From Hysterium pulicare CBS 123377 (Eukaryota > Ascomycota > Dothideomycetes > Hysteriales > Hysteriaceae), in NCBI GenBank assembly GCA_000467715.1, contig AJFK01000199.1, positions 1 through 64,000 of the forward strand: 64,000 nt of DNA, in the 5' to 3' direction. This document shows, one piece after another, positions 21,579-33,320 of this stretch; position 1 is the stretch's first letter, and each line of letters begins with the position of its first letter. The notes under the pieces are model-generated. The model did no database searches. It saw only the letters and a program-made list of their open reading frames with translations, and was not told where the DNA came from. The translations under genes and the position numbers were made by a program.

Positions 21579-22623
21579 TCACATCAACAGAGCCTCTTTT
21601 GTCTTCGGAGTATTCTGCTCAGACTGCTCGCCCCTTCCGCTTCCATCCATCAACAATGCCCGAGACCGTAAAGTGTGTGGCGGAGTCTTCTTCGTCCCCT
21701 CCCTATTTCCCGTCTCGGTAGTTGGCTTCGGCTCTGTAAGCCCGATTCCAAGCTCAGTGTCATTGGTGTTCACTCTTGTACTCGCCTGAGACCGCTCCGA
21801 GCCCTTCTCTGCTGAATACACAAAACATGAAGTGAACAAGAAGGTTAGAAGGCCTACGCCGCCGACTACGAGAAAGACGATCGCAATCTGAAGGACAAGT
21901 CAGTGGCTGCAGGGAGTTGTCAAAATCGCTTGCCTTACTTTCGTGTCGTCACCAAAAGGTTGATGCCTTATGAAAGGGGTACAAACATACACCGTCAATC
22001 CCGCAAGGAACGTACACCAAGCGTAGCTCATCTGCATGGTAGGGAACTGCCATATGAAGATCATGATCCAATGGTTGATCCCCGGCGTCCTTTTGTAACC
22101 CAGGATAACTCTTCTCACCCGCTTGAGCTCCGAATCCGAGATTTGCAGGTTGAGATCCTCATCATTGGGTAGATCGTCAAGGATAGATTTGGTCTGAATG
22201 GAGGTTATGACAGCCCAGATAGAGCAGATTAGACTGGAGTGCCAAAGCGCGTCCGCGACCCAGAGGGAGTTCGGCTCTTTCTGCCAGCCGAAGACTGCGA
22301 GGGTGGCACCGGCGCAGAAAGAGCTCTGGAGCGTAACGTCAATCCTTCACCTGGATATATGCGCATTGAGACCATTGACTTACAGCTACCTGTACCGACT
22401 GCAGCTCTTGGTACTTGTCGGCTTTCCAGTCTTTGACTAGTTGAATGAAAGTCTTCCGATCACAACCCGCCTTCCGAATCTTCTTGAGTGGCTTCCATGT
22501 ATAGAGTTTGAATGTGCGTCGGTAGGGTGAGGTTAGTATTCCAAGTAGGAGATCTTCGAGGAAGGCGACCCAGCCTATCTTGCTGTAGATGCTCGGCGGA
22601 GCGGAGGGGACGGATTCCGCCAT
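21579..22623 (-). CDS. Fungal integral membrane protein of unknown function
   Basis: Three exons are joined by GTAAGT..CTCCAG after SVQVA and GTAAGG..CTTCAG after DDTK, giving one open frame from MAESVPSAPPSIYSK. A cytosolic-looking N-terminal part is followed by hydrophobic segments: SSFCAGATLAVFGW, ADALWHSSLICSIWAVITSI, HWIMIFIWQFPTMQMSYAW with CTFLAGLTVYVC, and IAIVFLVVGGVGLLTFLFTS. That makes about four membrane spans. Between spans 2 and 3 lies an acidic loop (DDLPNDEDLNLQISDSELKR) followed by a basic stretch. The tail is Ser/Thr/Glu-rich. I recall similar uncharacterised four-span proteins in Pezizomycotina but know no function. A single terminal stop and clean introns suggest a functional gene. 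Confidence 0.65.
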
Positions 22624-23419
22624 GGTGAAGTACAGTTATGGCGGTTGATTCGATGCGGTTCGACTCAGCTATCGTTGTGCGATATTTGAATATAATGGGT
22701 TGCTGTGGTGGAGGAATAGTGTGGCGAACGCATGTGCGGGTGACTGCCTGGAGAGTCATGTATTTGCTTGGTAAGTCAAGCACTGAAATGAATTCAACAC
22801 TCTTGCCCTACTTAACAAAGACATACAAGCCATCTTAAAAAGACCGCGGTCGCAATTTATTCTAGTTGTGATACAAAATGTGTGACAAGGTCTACGCATG
22901 ACTGCATAATGGATCTTGCGGAGCGCTCGCTTCTTTGTAGGTACACAATGCATTCCAATCATCTCTGGGTCAACCCCCAGAAGTTACGCATCAACTTTCA
23001 TTACCTCCAGAATTCAGGGGAACTACCTCGCAAATAATTCATTGTATGCTACTAACACAATGTTTAACCACCACACGGGATGTCGTAATTCGTCGTTTTC
23101 GGAGGATGAGTGCGCCTACCAACTTCTTTACTGCCAGCTCTCAAAGCCGAATCAGACTCATAACCAGGCTTTAAATCAAGTTGCCATTCTTGAGATTAGT
23201 CGGTAGGGGTTTCTGGAATAAGATCTCTCTAGGTATGTACGGCATCAAAAGTCCACAATACAACGAATATTGACACCCATCGTGCACCATATTCCTTCAC
23301 AAAGCATAGCATATTGTACTTCGGGGAATTATACAAGCCAAGTTCGCCCAAATAGATATGTTTTCCTAAATCCCATTTTCTTCTTAATACCAAAGTACTC
23401 TTCCGACAATAAACAAAGC
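22624..23419. promoter_or_regulatory. Divergent intergenic region
   Basis: It separates the outward-facing membrane-protein and F-box genes. In-frame sequence 5' of 23420 is open back to about 23270 without an ATG and reads as leader. No repeat or other gene is seen. Confidence 0.4.
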
Positions 23420-24829
23420 ATGGATAAACTCCCCTACGAACTTATCTTAGCCATCTCCGAGCAGATGCTGGAGCAAGATCCGGCTCGCGACTCCACAGAG
23501 CGACTACCACACCTCACATCGTCCTCGAGAGCTGCAGTTATCAACTCGCGACTCGTCTGCAAGGCATTTGCAACCGCTTCTAATGACACCTTCATCCGGT
23601 TGTTGAACGAGACATTGTTCTACTATACCAAATATAGCATGAAGAAGCTAGATAAGCTGTCGAAGAGTAAGTACGCAAAGTATGTTACGACCCTGAACTT
23701 CTGTGGTCTGCACTATTCGTGGACTGATAGCCCAAACCACCTAAAAGAAACTCTCCGAAAGAAGGGAAGATTGACTAGAGAGGTGAAACAGGAGATCCGC
23801 GTCTATGCGCCTTACAAGAAGCCGAATGACTTGTCAGATATTATCGGACGCTTCGACAATCTAAAGCAATTTGTTTATTGGCCAACTGACGAGGGCCACA
23901 TAGAGGGAGCAGGTAAATCCTGGTTGGGGAATATGGATAGTTCCGGATGTCCATGGACTCCGCCACATAGTCACCTGTACCGGACTATCTATGGAGAAAA
24001 TACGGTTCTGACGGAGATCATAGAAGCCATGAAGGATCGGGCCGCAATAACAACCGCTAGCTGGGCTCAATTTGAGTCCTTTTCTATGCCACTATTCGCC
24101 AATCATACTGGCTCCACCGGATTGAAATCCGACCAAATGGCGCAGTTGGACCCTGGGCGCGCATTTCACCATCTAAAGCACCTTCGACTAAACATGTCCT
24201 ATCGGGAGTTTTCGGCATGGGACTTCGTATATCCATGGGGTCCTGGACATGCTCTTTCCAGATGGTTGAATTCAGCTCCTAATCTCGAGATATTAGAAAT
24301 CGCGTTCGCTTCCCCAAATAGATGGTGCCTGAAGAACACAATACAGAGCCGCAATCCTGGCGGGTTCATGGGCCTCCGGCGATACACCATCCTCCCACAG
24401 CTTCAGGAACTGCGTATAATGTCTAAGTCTTACCAGATAATCGATAAGCAGGAGCTTCTAGATGTCCTCGTGGCTTTTCGACATGTAACTCGTCTTGCCC
24501 TCGGCTACATTACCCTAGATGTGCCCAATAATGGGGACCATGCATGGGATGACATTTTCCGAGCCATGAGTGAGCTTATGCAGCTTGAATCATTGTGGCT
24601 CTTAAATCCAGCTCAAAAGACGACTCATACAGAGGGTTCCCATATCAAATTTGCCCCAATTGATCCGGATAGTAGTCCTTGGTTACAGACGGCTGCTAAG
24701 CGGGTCAAGTTCATCCAGGATTCGGAGTTCTCAAACCTGGAACTAATGGATTCCCCACCGAGGAAGGCTTTCTTGGACTGTAAGAGCTTCGGGATCTTTG
24801 AAGATCACCCTGCTATGGACTTCAACTGA
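23420..24829 (+). CDS. F-box-like protein
   Basis: A single-exon protein of 469 residues from the ATG at 23420 (CAAAGCATGGATAAAC). The N-terminal MDKLPYELILAISEQML..INSRLVCKAFATASNDTFIRLL fits an F-box: LP-x-E-L-I then a C-K-x-F/W-like end. The rest is a long alpha/beta region with leucine-rich spacing (LKHLRLNMSY, APNLEILEIAF, LPQLQELRIMSK, VTRLALGYITLD, LMQLESLWLLNP). This is a weak LRR-like substrate-binding part. Such proteins usually link substrates to SCF ubiquitin ligases through Skp1. The substrate is unknown. It is one of four F-box-type genes in this window. Confidence 0.75.
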   Translation: MDKLPYELILAISEQMLEQDPARDSTERLPHLTSSSRAAVINSRLVCKAFATASNDTFIRLLNETLFYYTKYSMKKLDKLSKSKYAKYVTTLNFCGLHYSWTDSPNHLKETLRKKGRLTREVKQEIRVYAPYKKPNDLSDIIGRFDNLKQFVYWPTDEGHIEGAGKSWLGNMDSSGCPWTPPHSHLYRTIYGENTVLTEIIEAMKDRAAITTASWAQFESFSMPLFANHTGSTGLKSDQMAQLDPGRAFHHLKHLRLNMSYREFSAWDFVYPWGPGHALSRWLNSAPNLEILEIAFASPNRWCLKNTIQSRNPGGFMGLRRYTILPQLQELRIMSKSYQIIDKQELLDVLVAFRHVTRLALGYITLDVPNNGDHAWDDIFRAMSELMQLESLWLLNPAQKTTHTEGSHIKFAPIDPDSSPWLQTAAKRVKFIQDSEFSNLELMDSPPRKAFLDCKSFGIFEDHPAMDFN

Positions 24830-25364
24830 TGTATTAGCATATTGACAACTCTTCTTGCTGAACGCATACAATAGTTGACCTTGGTATTACTATTATAAGT
24901 GAGTATCTATCCCTCAGCGGATATCGAATCCATTGTCCGAATAGCTATCTGTTCTTGATTGTGTAGGAAATGTGAAGCTAAGATCTAACAAATTACAACA
25001 TCCATTGAGTGTGCTACCTACATGGTGGTAAAATGGCGATGTATAGTGTGACAAGAAATACGCGTGATAGATTTTGCCAAGGCGCTACGGATCTAGGAGG
25101 TGATCTGCTTACATAAACTCGTTCAGTAATTATCGGTACCTTTCGAAAACTGAGCAATTACTTATGATCTGGATGATTTTGCTGTTGAATATAACTCTGC
25201 AATAATTGTCTTTCATTTTCTTCTGAGATACTGATAATTCAGTCCTACTCCTTCGAAAGCTTGACGAGTTTCACCTTCAGCTTCTGGAGGTGAAAGCCGA
25301 GCTTTGATCAATCCATTTCAACCTCAATCGAGCCAGTGACAAAGAGGTGTCACGTTCCTTTCCA
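24830..25364. other. Intergenic
   Basis: AT-rich 3' flank of the F-box gene and promoter of the acetyltransferase gene. No distinct element. Confidence 0.4.
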
Positions 25365-25901
25365 ATGGAGTCCACAGTGTCTACCAGTTCCGCCGAATAT
25401 GGCATATTACAGCAGATTCCTTCCCCGCAGGACTACCACGACCTCCGCAAAGTCGCTGGCTTAACTCCTCCACCTTTCGAGGCCATCCCGCAATCTCTGG
25501 CTGGATCGTGGGTATCATTCGTGGCGTTCGAGCGCAGGGAAATGGCAGACGACACATCTCCAAAGAAAGATCAGCGTGCAGTTGCCATGGGCCGCTTAAT
25601 CGGCGATGGAGCTTTGTTCCTAATGCTAGTCGATATGGCGGTAGATCCTGCTCATCAAAGAAAGGGGCTTGGAAAACAGATCATGGAAAAGCTTGTTGCA
25701 TATGCGGATGCTCACGCACCTCATGCGTATATTTCGCTAGTCGCGGAGCCTCTGGGGCAGAGGCTGTATCCGAAATATGGATTTGAGGATGTCAGGCCGT
25801 CGATTGGAATGTATAGGTGTGCTCCGATTCAGGGGAATCGGGAGTTCAAGAGACTTAGGGAAGAGAAGGCTGCAGCGATGTTTAAACCTGACTCGATGTG
25901 A
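25365..25901 (+). CDS. GNAT-family N-acetyltransferase
   Basis: 178 residues, single exon. The ATG at 25365 (MESTVSTSSAEYG) is the first true ATG; the open frame runs six codons further upstream from a GTG. The acetyl-CoA-binding motif A is clear: LMLVDMAVDPAHQRKGLG followed by KQIMEKLVAYA, with Q/R-x-x-G-x-G/A as QRKGLG. Motif B is LYPKYGFEDVRPSIGMY, including the YPKYGF Tyr region that serves as general acid in many members. The size is usual for small GNAT enzymes. Substrate (amine, amino acid, drug or protein) cannot be read from sequence. It stands alone between two F-box genes. Confidence 0.9.
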   Translation: MESTVSTSSAEYGILQQIPSPQDYHDLRKVAGLTPPPFEAIPQSLAGSWVSFVAFERREMADDTSPKKDQRAVAMGRLIGDGALFLMLVDMAVDPAHQRKGLGKQIMEKLVAYADAHAPHAYISLVAEPLGQRLYPKYGFEDVRPSIGMYRCAPIQGNREFKRLREEKAAAMFKPDSM

Positions 25902-26176
25902 TGGGCATTATAATGCATGCAGCAAACAAAAGGATTAGAACCCTACCCATGATCTGAAAACTATTCGAGTATACTTCATTATCAAGGATTGTGTTGTAGC
26001 ACTGACTCTGAAGAGCTTATCGATAACACATTGAGTGTGGTCTGTGCGAAGTCCATCGTCACCGGTATTCCTACTCATAGGCTAAAGACACAATGCAGTG
26101 AACCACGCTCACATTCACACGACATCGATTGTACAACGGTGTTTGGCTTTTCCGTACTTTGTACGACTTTCCTAAC

Positions 26177-28798
26177 ATGCTCTTTCCGTCGGTCGATGCT
26201 ACCATGACCCGCGCTACCGAGGATTCCGTCGTGCCTATTCGTTCCCACAGGCCTCTCGCTGCCTACTTCCAGTCGGCACGTACTTCTACGCCCCCAGGGG
26301 ATTTCGTGCAGCGCTGACATTTTGCAAAGTTAGAATCCCTTCCCGAAGAACTTATACAGTTGATTCTCGAATATCTCCCCCGCTCAGACCTTCGAAACGT
26401 TACGCTTGTCTCACAATGGGCCTACTCGCATGCTGCGGCTTTTCTTTGGAAGGATATAAGTCTGGTCGACAAAGCAGAATGCCATAAACGTGCCAGTGGG
26501 CACCAAGTATGGACAGAAAGAGGCTGTGGTGATGCAGACGAACATGACGATACCCCGATGCTACAGCGATTGCTAGTGTTGGCTGAGTATGGCGCTGCTG
26601 ACCCGCTAGATGCACACCAAGCTGACTTATGACACAGGAATCCATTTCTGGCTTCGAAAGTCCAAAGCGTCACCCACCGCTGCCATCTCCCCACTCCTGC
26701 CATATTCAGTGAATTGCCGATACTATATTTCCATGGTGACAACCTATCGCAAGATCACCGTACACTTAAGCTCCTCAAGCTTGCAATTCGGAACATGGTC
26801 AATGTACAAACCCTAAGAATAGTCTTTGGGCATCACAACATTGTCAAGGTCCTTCTCGAGGGCTTCCTCGACCCTCAGAGACCACGACGGTTGCCACTCC
26901 GAAAGCTGTGGCTGGAAAGCTGCTCTCTCATGGAAGCCCAGATTGACTTTGGTCTTTCCTTCGACTTAAGCAGCCTTGAAAGTATTCGATTCCGTCGACT
27001 AAGGGCGGAGAGTACGTTTAACGAATGGGCGAGCAGTATGATAACTCAGGAGTTTCCGCACCCGCCCGAATTTCGGCTTTGCCGCGCAGGCCTTCCGCGA
27101 CGGATGCACAATGGAGCCGGCAGTTGGTACATGTCAACCATCCAATTTGGTAAATACCAAGGTTCGGGTCCGATGCGAGTACCTCCTCTTGATGGAGAAC
27201 ACACGATGTTACAAGCACAAACATGGGACGATGCTATTTATAAACGCTTGCCCGATGTTGATAGACTTCTTAGCAGTGCAAGTTTCCCTGATAGGTGCAT
27301 CCAGAGATGCCCTCCTGCGATACCAATGATTCACATTCTCCGGAGCTCTATGAAGACTCTGACAAAATTGAATCTGGACTGGATACTCTGGAGAAAGGAT
27401 GAGCGTGTTAAGTACCAGGATGAGAGCAGCACAGTAGAGATAATTCAGCAATTAGCACAGTTGAGGTTTCCGAACCTGAGAGCATTTCAAGTACGCAATG
27501 CAGTGGTGCAGCCGACAAGTTTACCTCCTGGTTTATATCTACTAGAACCTGGAGATTTTGCAAAGCCAATGTTCTTAGAATTCTTGGAAGCTCATCCGAG
27601 GCTGACATGCTTGGCATGGCCTGTGGAAAGGTTCTATTCGAACAAGCGGCCTTCGCCAGATATTGTGAGACGGACTCGGGATGTAGTGTCTCACCTAGGC
27701 CGGACTTTAATCGATCTTCGTCTCGATTCGATTTATGATTCTCAAGGAGAGCCATTCACAGACAACAGCATCTCGAAACTCCAATATGAAGCTAAAACAC
27801 GGAGACGAAGATTCGTCAGCGAGTTCGCGCCGTACATGTCAAAGCTGGAACAAATCAAAATGGAAGGTGGTATCCCTCGAGACGAAAAGCGCGAAATACT
27901 TCGAGCATTGCATGGGTGTTCTTTGAAGAAGATCGTTCTTATTGGTGTCTCGTGTCCTATAGGTAACACATGGGGCCGAGATGGTGAGGATCTTCGAAAG
28001 ATTGACGAGGGGATGCACTCATATCCTGGCCACCTAGAAGAAGAAGATAAGGATGCCATCATTGCCTCAGCGTCCTCCATCCCTGCTGTCGCTGAGGACT
28101 ATACTTTCGAACCTGCCTACGGCTGGCCTCCCAGCCCTCCCATCGTTCACACAATTGCCGCTCACCATGCATCTACGGTCACGGAGCTCAAGTTTTGCGG
28201 CTACAACGGTTCTCCTGTTCTTTCTCAGTCAACTCCGATTACTCCTTGGCTCTTCTACCCACTACGTCATTTTCACAATTTACGTCAGCTCGTCATATCG
28301 ATGTGGCTCCTCACATGGTACGAAGACGAAGATCGCGACAGTGAAATCATCCAGTCATGGGTCGACGCTCGCTCTCCTTCCTCCACTGCCCTTGTTGTTG
28401 TAACGCCTGCAGCTTCATCGCCTAACTCTTCTCCGCCACCTCCATTTCCAGTCTCGCCTACAATGGCTCAAAATGGCGCCCTCATCGGCCATTCCCCTCC
28501 GGTACCACACCCAGAATTCAATCGTTGGCATGTTCTTCTCAAAACAAAATATTCTCCAAGTGCACTAGCTTATCGTGTCGCTAATGACATCGGTCCCCAC
28601 TTGAGCGACGTAGCAAAGGAGAGAAGAGGAGGCGTCAGAGTCAGGGCGAGCTTCTGTCTTGGAACCGACACGGGCGATATCTTTGATCTTGACTTGAGGG
28701 TTGGGAGAGATAATCAGGTGTTGGAATTCATTGGACCGAGAGAGGAAGGGGAAACGGGGAGGTGGTGGGATAAACTGGAGGGACGGCGATGGTTTTGA
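26177..28798 (+). CDS. F-box/leucine-rich-repeat-like protein
   Basis: Three exons. The ATG at 26177 starts MLFPSVDATMTRATED. A 54-nt intron (GTACTT..GCTGAC..GTTAG) joins YFQSA to QSLPEELIQLILEYLPRSDL. A second intron (GTATGG..GACACAG) joins LLVLAE to NPFLASKVQ, and the last exon runs to 28798. The F-box spans roughly residues 39-80 (SLPEELIQLILEYL..LVSQWAYSHAAAFLWKDI). The long C-terminal part of about 700 residues has repeated L-x-x-L-x-L spacing (SSLESIRFRRL, LTKLNLDWILW, FPNLRAFQVRN, HPRLTCLAWP). A Pro/Ser-rich linker follows near SSPNSSPPPPFPVSP, then a conserved-looking C-terminal block. Probable SCF adaptor of unknown substrate. Confidence 0.8.
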
Positions 28799-29236
28799 TG
28801 CAACATTTTTATCGTATGAATGTGCATGTTAGAGTTTGCGATCGATTTTTGTAGCATCTATTGGGGACTCTTGAGCATTTTGGCCGCTGTTGGACTGTCA
28901 TCTTTGTACTATGCATTGTGTAGGCTTCTTATCCTTCATTTTCTGTGATATGTAGATTGAGCATGGGCGGAATTTATTCCACACATTTTTTTGGCAGATC
29001 TCCAAGACTCTTTCAAGATAATTTCATTATATACATCTTTGTACCACATAATATTACCAGGAAATAGCCTATGTAAAAGATCCTTGGAATGTTTAGGTTC
29101 CACCTAGTGCACATTTGGGCGATCATGGTGGCGTAGCTGTCATCCTTTAACCCAGGCAACTTCATTATCCCTACACCATTATCATTCTCGCAGTAAATAG
29201 ACTCTAAGTATTCGTAAAGTATCACTACTATTCACC
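28799..29236. other. Intergenic
   Basis: AT-rich stretch between two plus-strand genes. A short minus-strand ORF here has no recognisable content. Confidence 0.4.
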
Positions 29237-30511
29237 ATGGGTATGAATCTCTCGCGAGTCGAATCATTCAACATGATGCGGTGGCCCTACACGCCTATTC
29301 ACCAACTCCAACGAGAGAGGGTACGGCAAATGAACATCATACACAACGAGCACGTTGCAAAGCAACAAGCGGCTAAATATACCGTGCTAAAACCTCAAAC
29401 AATATCTTTTCTCGATCTACCCCGTGAGATGCGAGATCAAATCTATCGCGAGCTACTCCCCGAGCGAATCCCACTGAATACCCCCGCCTACGACATGAAC
29501 TACTTATTCATAAGTTTCGAGAAACAACTCCGAGCGAAAGGCCCGGAAACCCCCGTTTCCGATCTGGATGTAGTGGAACAGTCTCTCTTACCTTTGAAGA
29601 TCGACATGTCTTTATTAGAAGAGAAGGCACGAGAGATAGACGAAGAAGCGGAAGAAAGACAACGAGCTGCGAAAGCGAGATCCGGGACATCCGATCCACC
29701 GGAATTCAGCCATTTCAGCACCGCTTTGACGGACTTGTTGCATAAGTATCCGATCCTGTTTCTGAACCGGCAGGTCGCGGTGGAAGCGCTGGAGATGCTG
29801 TACAACGAGAGCACATTCGTCTTTGAACAAGACGCACTTCACCCGTCGTCCATGCAAGCGATTCTGGAATCCCTGCCTTCACAGGCTCTCGCCCGAATCA
29901 GACATCTTAGAATCGATGTGTGGATGTTTATGTATCTCAGCATCTATGAGCAGGAACAGCAGACGGGATCCTGGGATCGCTTATTCGATTTCGTGAGCAC
30001 TCGTATGCGATTGGAAACGATTACAGTCGAGTTGCCGTATGATGGGGAGCTGTATAGAGAAGGGAAAGAGTACACTCACCCCGATTTAGCGGCGCGCTTG
30101 TCTGATAGACCCCATCGCAGTTCACAGCACTTGTGGTTTTGGCAGACGAGGCTTTACTACTGGCCAGCTGCACGAGGCCTCGTTTCTATGCTGATGTCTG
30201 GGCAAGGTCCATTGGGGAAGCTAAATCTCATTCATCCAGTCAGGATATCGCCGGAGGAAGTCGAGAATCTGCGGAGTATACGTATGCTTCGTGTTCCGCG
30301 AGATCCGGAAGCGGATATGGAGTGCGAGGATGCTACGGAGAAGGAGTTGCTTCGTTTGATCACGAACACGCCTCCTGGTGCTCTGCAAGGCCATGCTTGG
30401 GAATTGAGTATCATGAAACATGGAGCTGAGAGAGTTAGGCATGATTTCTTGGTACGGTGCGAAGATAACAGTGATGGGACGACGACTTTGGGGCTCTCGA
30501 GGCCTGATTAA
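29237..30511 (+). CDS. F-box/2EXR-type fungal protein
   Basis: Single exon, 424 residues from MGMNLSRVESFNMMRW. Residues 56-78 read ISFLDLPREMRDQIYRELLP, the usual start of the fungal F-box/2EXR-like family, and LNRQVAVEALEMLYNESTFVF near 175-195 is its typical second block (L-N-R-Q-V..EA..VLY..NTF). A charged coiled-coil-prone insert (LEEKAREIDEEAEERQRAAK) lies between them, giving an unusually long spacer. A second start three codons downstream (29243) is possible. Function is unknown. Family members are very numerous in filamentous ascomycetes and are taken to be ubiquitin-ligase adaptors. Confidence 0.75.
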   Translation: MGMNLSRVESFNMMRWPYTPIHQLQRERVRQMNIIHNEHVAKQQAAKYTVLKPQTISFLDLPREMRDQIYRELLPERIPLNTPAYDMNYLFISFEKQLRAKGPETPVSDLDVVEQSLLPLKIDMSLLEEKAREIDEEAEERQRAAKARSGTSDPPEFSHFSTALTDLLHKYPILFLNRQVAVEALEMLYNESTFVFEQDALHPSSMQAILESLPSQALARIRHLRIDVWMFMYLSIYEQEQQTGSWDRLFDFVSTRMRLETITVELPYDGELYREGKEYTHPDLAARLSDRPHRSSQHLWFWQTRLYYWPAARGLVSMLMSGQGPLGKLNLIHPVRISPEEVENLRSIRMLRVPRDPEADMECEDATEKELLRLITNTPPGALQGHAWELSIMKHGAERVRHDFLVRCEDNSDGTTTLGLSRPD

Positions 30512-30644
30512 GACGACCATGATGAGTGGAAGAGATGGAGATCTTTTGTCATCATGAGGATGTGTATTGCCTACCGACCTCTCCAGTCTCATTTACCCAA
30601 TCATTTAAGTACTGTATATATTAACTGTCCACTTTACAAAGAAT

Positions 30645-33320
30645 TCACACACCTACCCACCACCACGACTTCTTTACCTCAAAATCCACTTCCAACGGCG
30701 TATTCTTACTACTATCACCCACCAAACACTTATATCTCCCCCTTTCCACAATCCACATATCCCTCTCCTCGTCCCACCAAGAAACCGCATACTTCAAACT
30801 CATTCGTACCTTCACAACCTCACTCTGCCCTTTCCCAACCATCACCTTCTTAAATCCTCTCAACTCCTTCACCGGCCTCTGTACACTCGGTTTCGTCTGC
30901 GAAACATAAACCTGGACAACCTGCTCACCGTCCCTATTTCCGGTGTTCTTGACCTCGACTTCCACTTCAAGGACATCATCCTCTTCACTCATACTTATCT
31001 TTAGACCTGCCATTCGAAAAGTCGTATAACTCAACCCATGTCCAAATGCAAACCCCACTTCCCGTTCCACTTTCTCATACCATCTATACCCGACAAACAC
31101 ATCCTCACTATAGAGCGTCCTCCCCCGATCGGATCGAAAACTCAAGTATGCTGGATTATCCTGGCACCGGATTGGCATTGTTAAAGATAATTTCCCAGAG
31201 GGATTATAGGCACCGAAGAGTACGTCGGCGATGGCGCTGCCGCATTCGTTGCCGCCATACCAGGCTTGTAGCACGGTGGGCACGGATGACAGCCAGGGCA
31301 TTGTGACGGGAGTGCCGGATTGCAGGACGACGACTGTGTTAGGATTTGAGGCTGCGACGGCGGAGATCAGAGCGTCGCTGTTGGGTGGGAGGGACATGTG
31401 GGTTCGGTCAAAGCCTTCGGCTTCAAATTCGGACTGTGAAGGCGGCGTTCAGTACTGCTTGATAACCTCTCATAGGGATTAGAAGTGTGAGACGAGCAAC
31501 TTACGTTCAGCCCTGCACAAATAACTACCTGATCAACCGTCTTGGCCAGCGCAACAGCTTTCTCAATCTCCTCCTCGACATCCATTCTCCGCGCCCCACC
31601 GAAATTCACTCCGCCGCCATTCAGCGGTGCCACGCCGTCCGGCAATCTATAATTAGCCGTCGGCGCTGATCCGAATCGGACGATGATACGATGTTTCTTC
31701 CTAGCCTTGACTTCAAACTCTCCTTTCTCTTCAACGGTTCCAGAGCCGAAAAAACTATCTCCACATTTCTGATGTGTGAGATTATCGACGACTAATTTGC
31801 CGTCGATGAAAAGTTGCGCTGTGCCGCGGACAGTGACGCCGAAGTCCCAGAGAGCGTCTTCTTCGGGTATGATGACGCCTTCGATATCGGCGTAGAAAAG
31901 GTCATTGGTGACGGAAGGGTGACTCCAATCTGCCATGAAGATGAATGTGTTTTGGAGGGTATGTTCTTCCAAAAAGCGACGGTCTTCAGTACCGTAGGGG
32001 TCCTTGTAGAATTTTATTGTACATCCTGGTTTTCCGTCTATTGTTTTCATCATGTTGCCGAGTTGAGGGAGACTCTTGTAGGCTGTTGCGCCGATTGTGT
32101 ATTCGACGTCCATGCATTGTGCTTTGATTCCTTCGTAAGGGGTGATGGTGTAATAGGGCAGTAGACTTGCTGAGCCGCCGCCTGAGTATGCTGCGAATTT
32201 GGCATTGGGTCCTATCACGGCGATTTTCTTTTCTGGATTGAATGGAAGAATATCGCCATCGTTCTTGAGCAATACGATTGACGATGAAGCAATCTGTCTT
32301 AGTAATTTAGCCGTCTCAGGGGTATCGCGGGTTTTCGCTGGTGCATTCTCTGGCACTCCTGATTTACAAGCTTCGTTGACGAGGCTGAGCACTTTACGGA
32401 CACGATCATCGATCGTATGCATGGCGACCTTTTTGGCGTTTAGGGCAATCTCAAGCTGCTCTCCACGAAGTCGAGGCGGGCCAGGCATTTCGAGGTCTAA
32501 ACCGGCATTGATGGCTTCAGATGCAGAGTACACTCCGAACCTTCAAACTCTTAGCCAAATCAATGTTCCTGAATGAAATGAGAACGTACCAATCACTCAT
32601 TACAAGCCCCTCAAATCCCCACTCCTTTCGAAGTATATCAGTGATCAGTCTCTTATTCTCACTCACATGTGTCCCATTCACTTTGTTGTAAGAAGTCATA
32701 TATGCCTTTGGTCTTGAATCTCTCTGAACAATCTGGAATGGTCTCAAATAAATCTCCCGCAAAGCCCTCTCTGTAACCATCGAATTCACGCTCATCCGCT
32801 CATGCTCCTGGTCATTACACACGTAATGCTTGATCGTCGCAATGATATCCTTCGATTGAACCCCTTGAATCACAGCAGCGGCTATGCTCCCAGATAAAGT
32901 CGGATCTTCGGAGAAACTCTCGAAACCACGCCCGCCTAGAGGTGATCGTTGGATGTTGACCGTAGGCCCGAGGAGTACATGACCTCCTTTTGCTTTGACT
33001 TCTTCTGCCATTAATTCACCTGCGGCGCGCATGAGATCGGTATCCCAGGTTGCACCCATGGCTGTTCCGCAGGGGAAACAGGCGGCTGGGACGCCGTTGA
33101 AGAACTTAATTCCTCGTGCTCCATTGGGTCCGTCGGTGGTGCGAAGAGAGGATACTTTTAAGCGGGGAATAGGTTTCGTATGCCAAAAATCAACGCCTTT
33201 GGTGGAATATGGTTAGAATCTATCCTTATGCATATAAAGTTCGGACACACCAGAGAGCAGTTCGATCTTTTCTGAGACTGCAAGCTGTTCTAGAGTATCC
33301 TCAACATCGATTGGTTCCAT
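30645..33320 (-). CDS. GH3 beta-glucosidase with PA14 insert
   Basis: Four exons. The first is 33320-33251 ([20 protein letters not shown]). Introns rejoin LLSG to [12 protein letters not shown] to [10 protein letters not shown], and AGLN to [13 protein letters not shown]. The enzyme hydrolyses terminal beta-glucosyl residues of cello-oligosaccharides and aryl-glucosides. The GH3 N-domain shows [24 protein letters not shown] and the nucleophile motif GLVMSDWFGVYS (Asp). The C-domain carries [14 protein letters not shown] and [13 protein letters not shown]14-type insert runs from about [12 protein letters not shown] to [10 protein letters not shown]. The Glu in FEAEGFDR is the likely acid/base. 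The fibronectin-III-like tail ([19 protein letters not shown]) is present. No signal peptide is seen, so a cytosolic enzyme like the PA14-bearing yeast Bgl type is likely. Length is about 830 residues. Confidence 0.93.
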
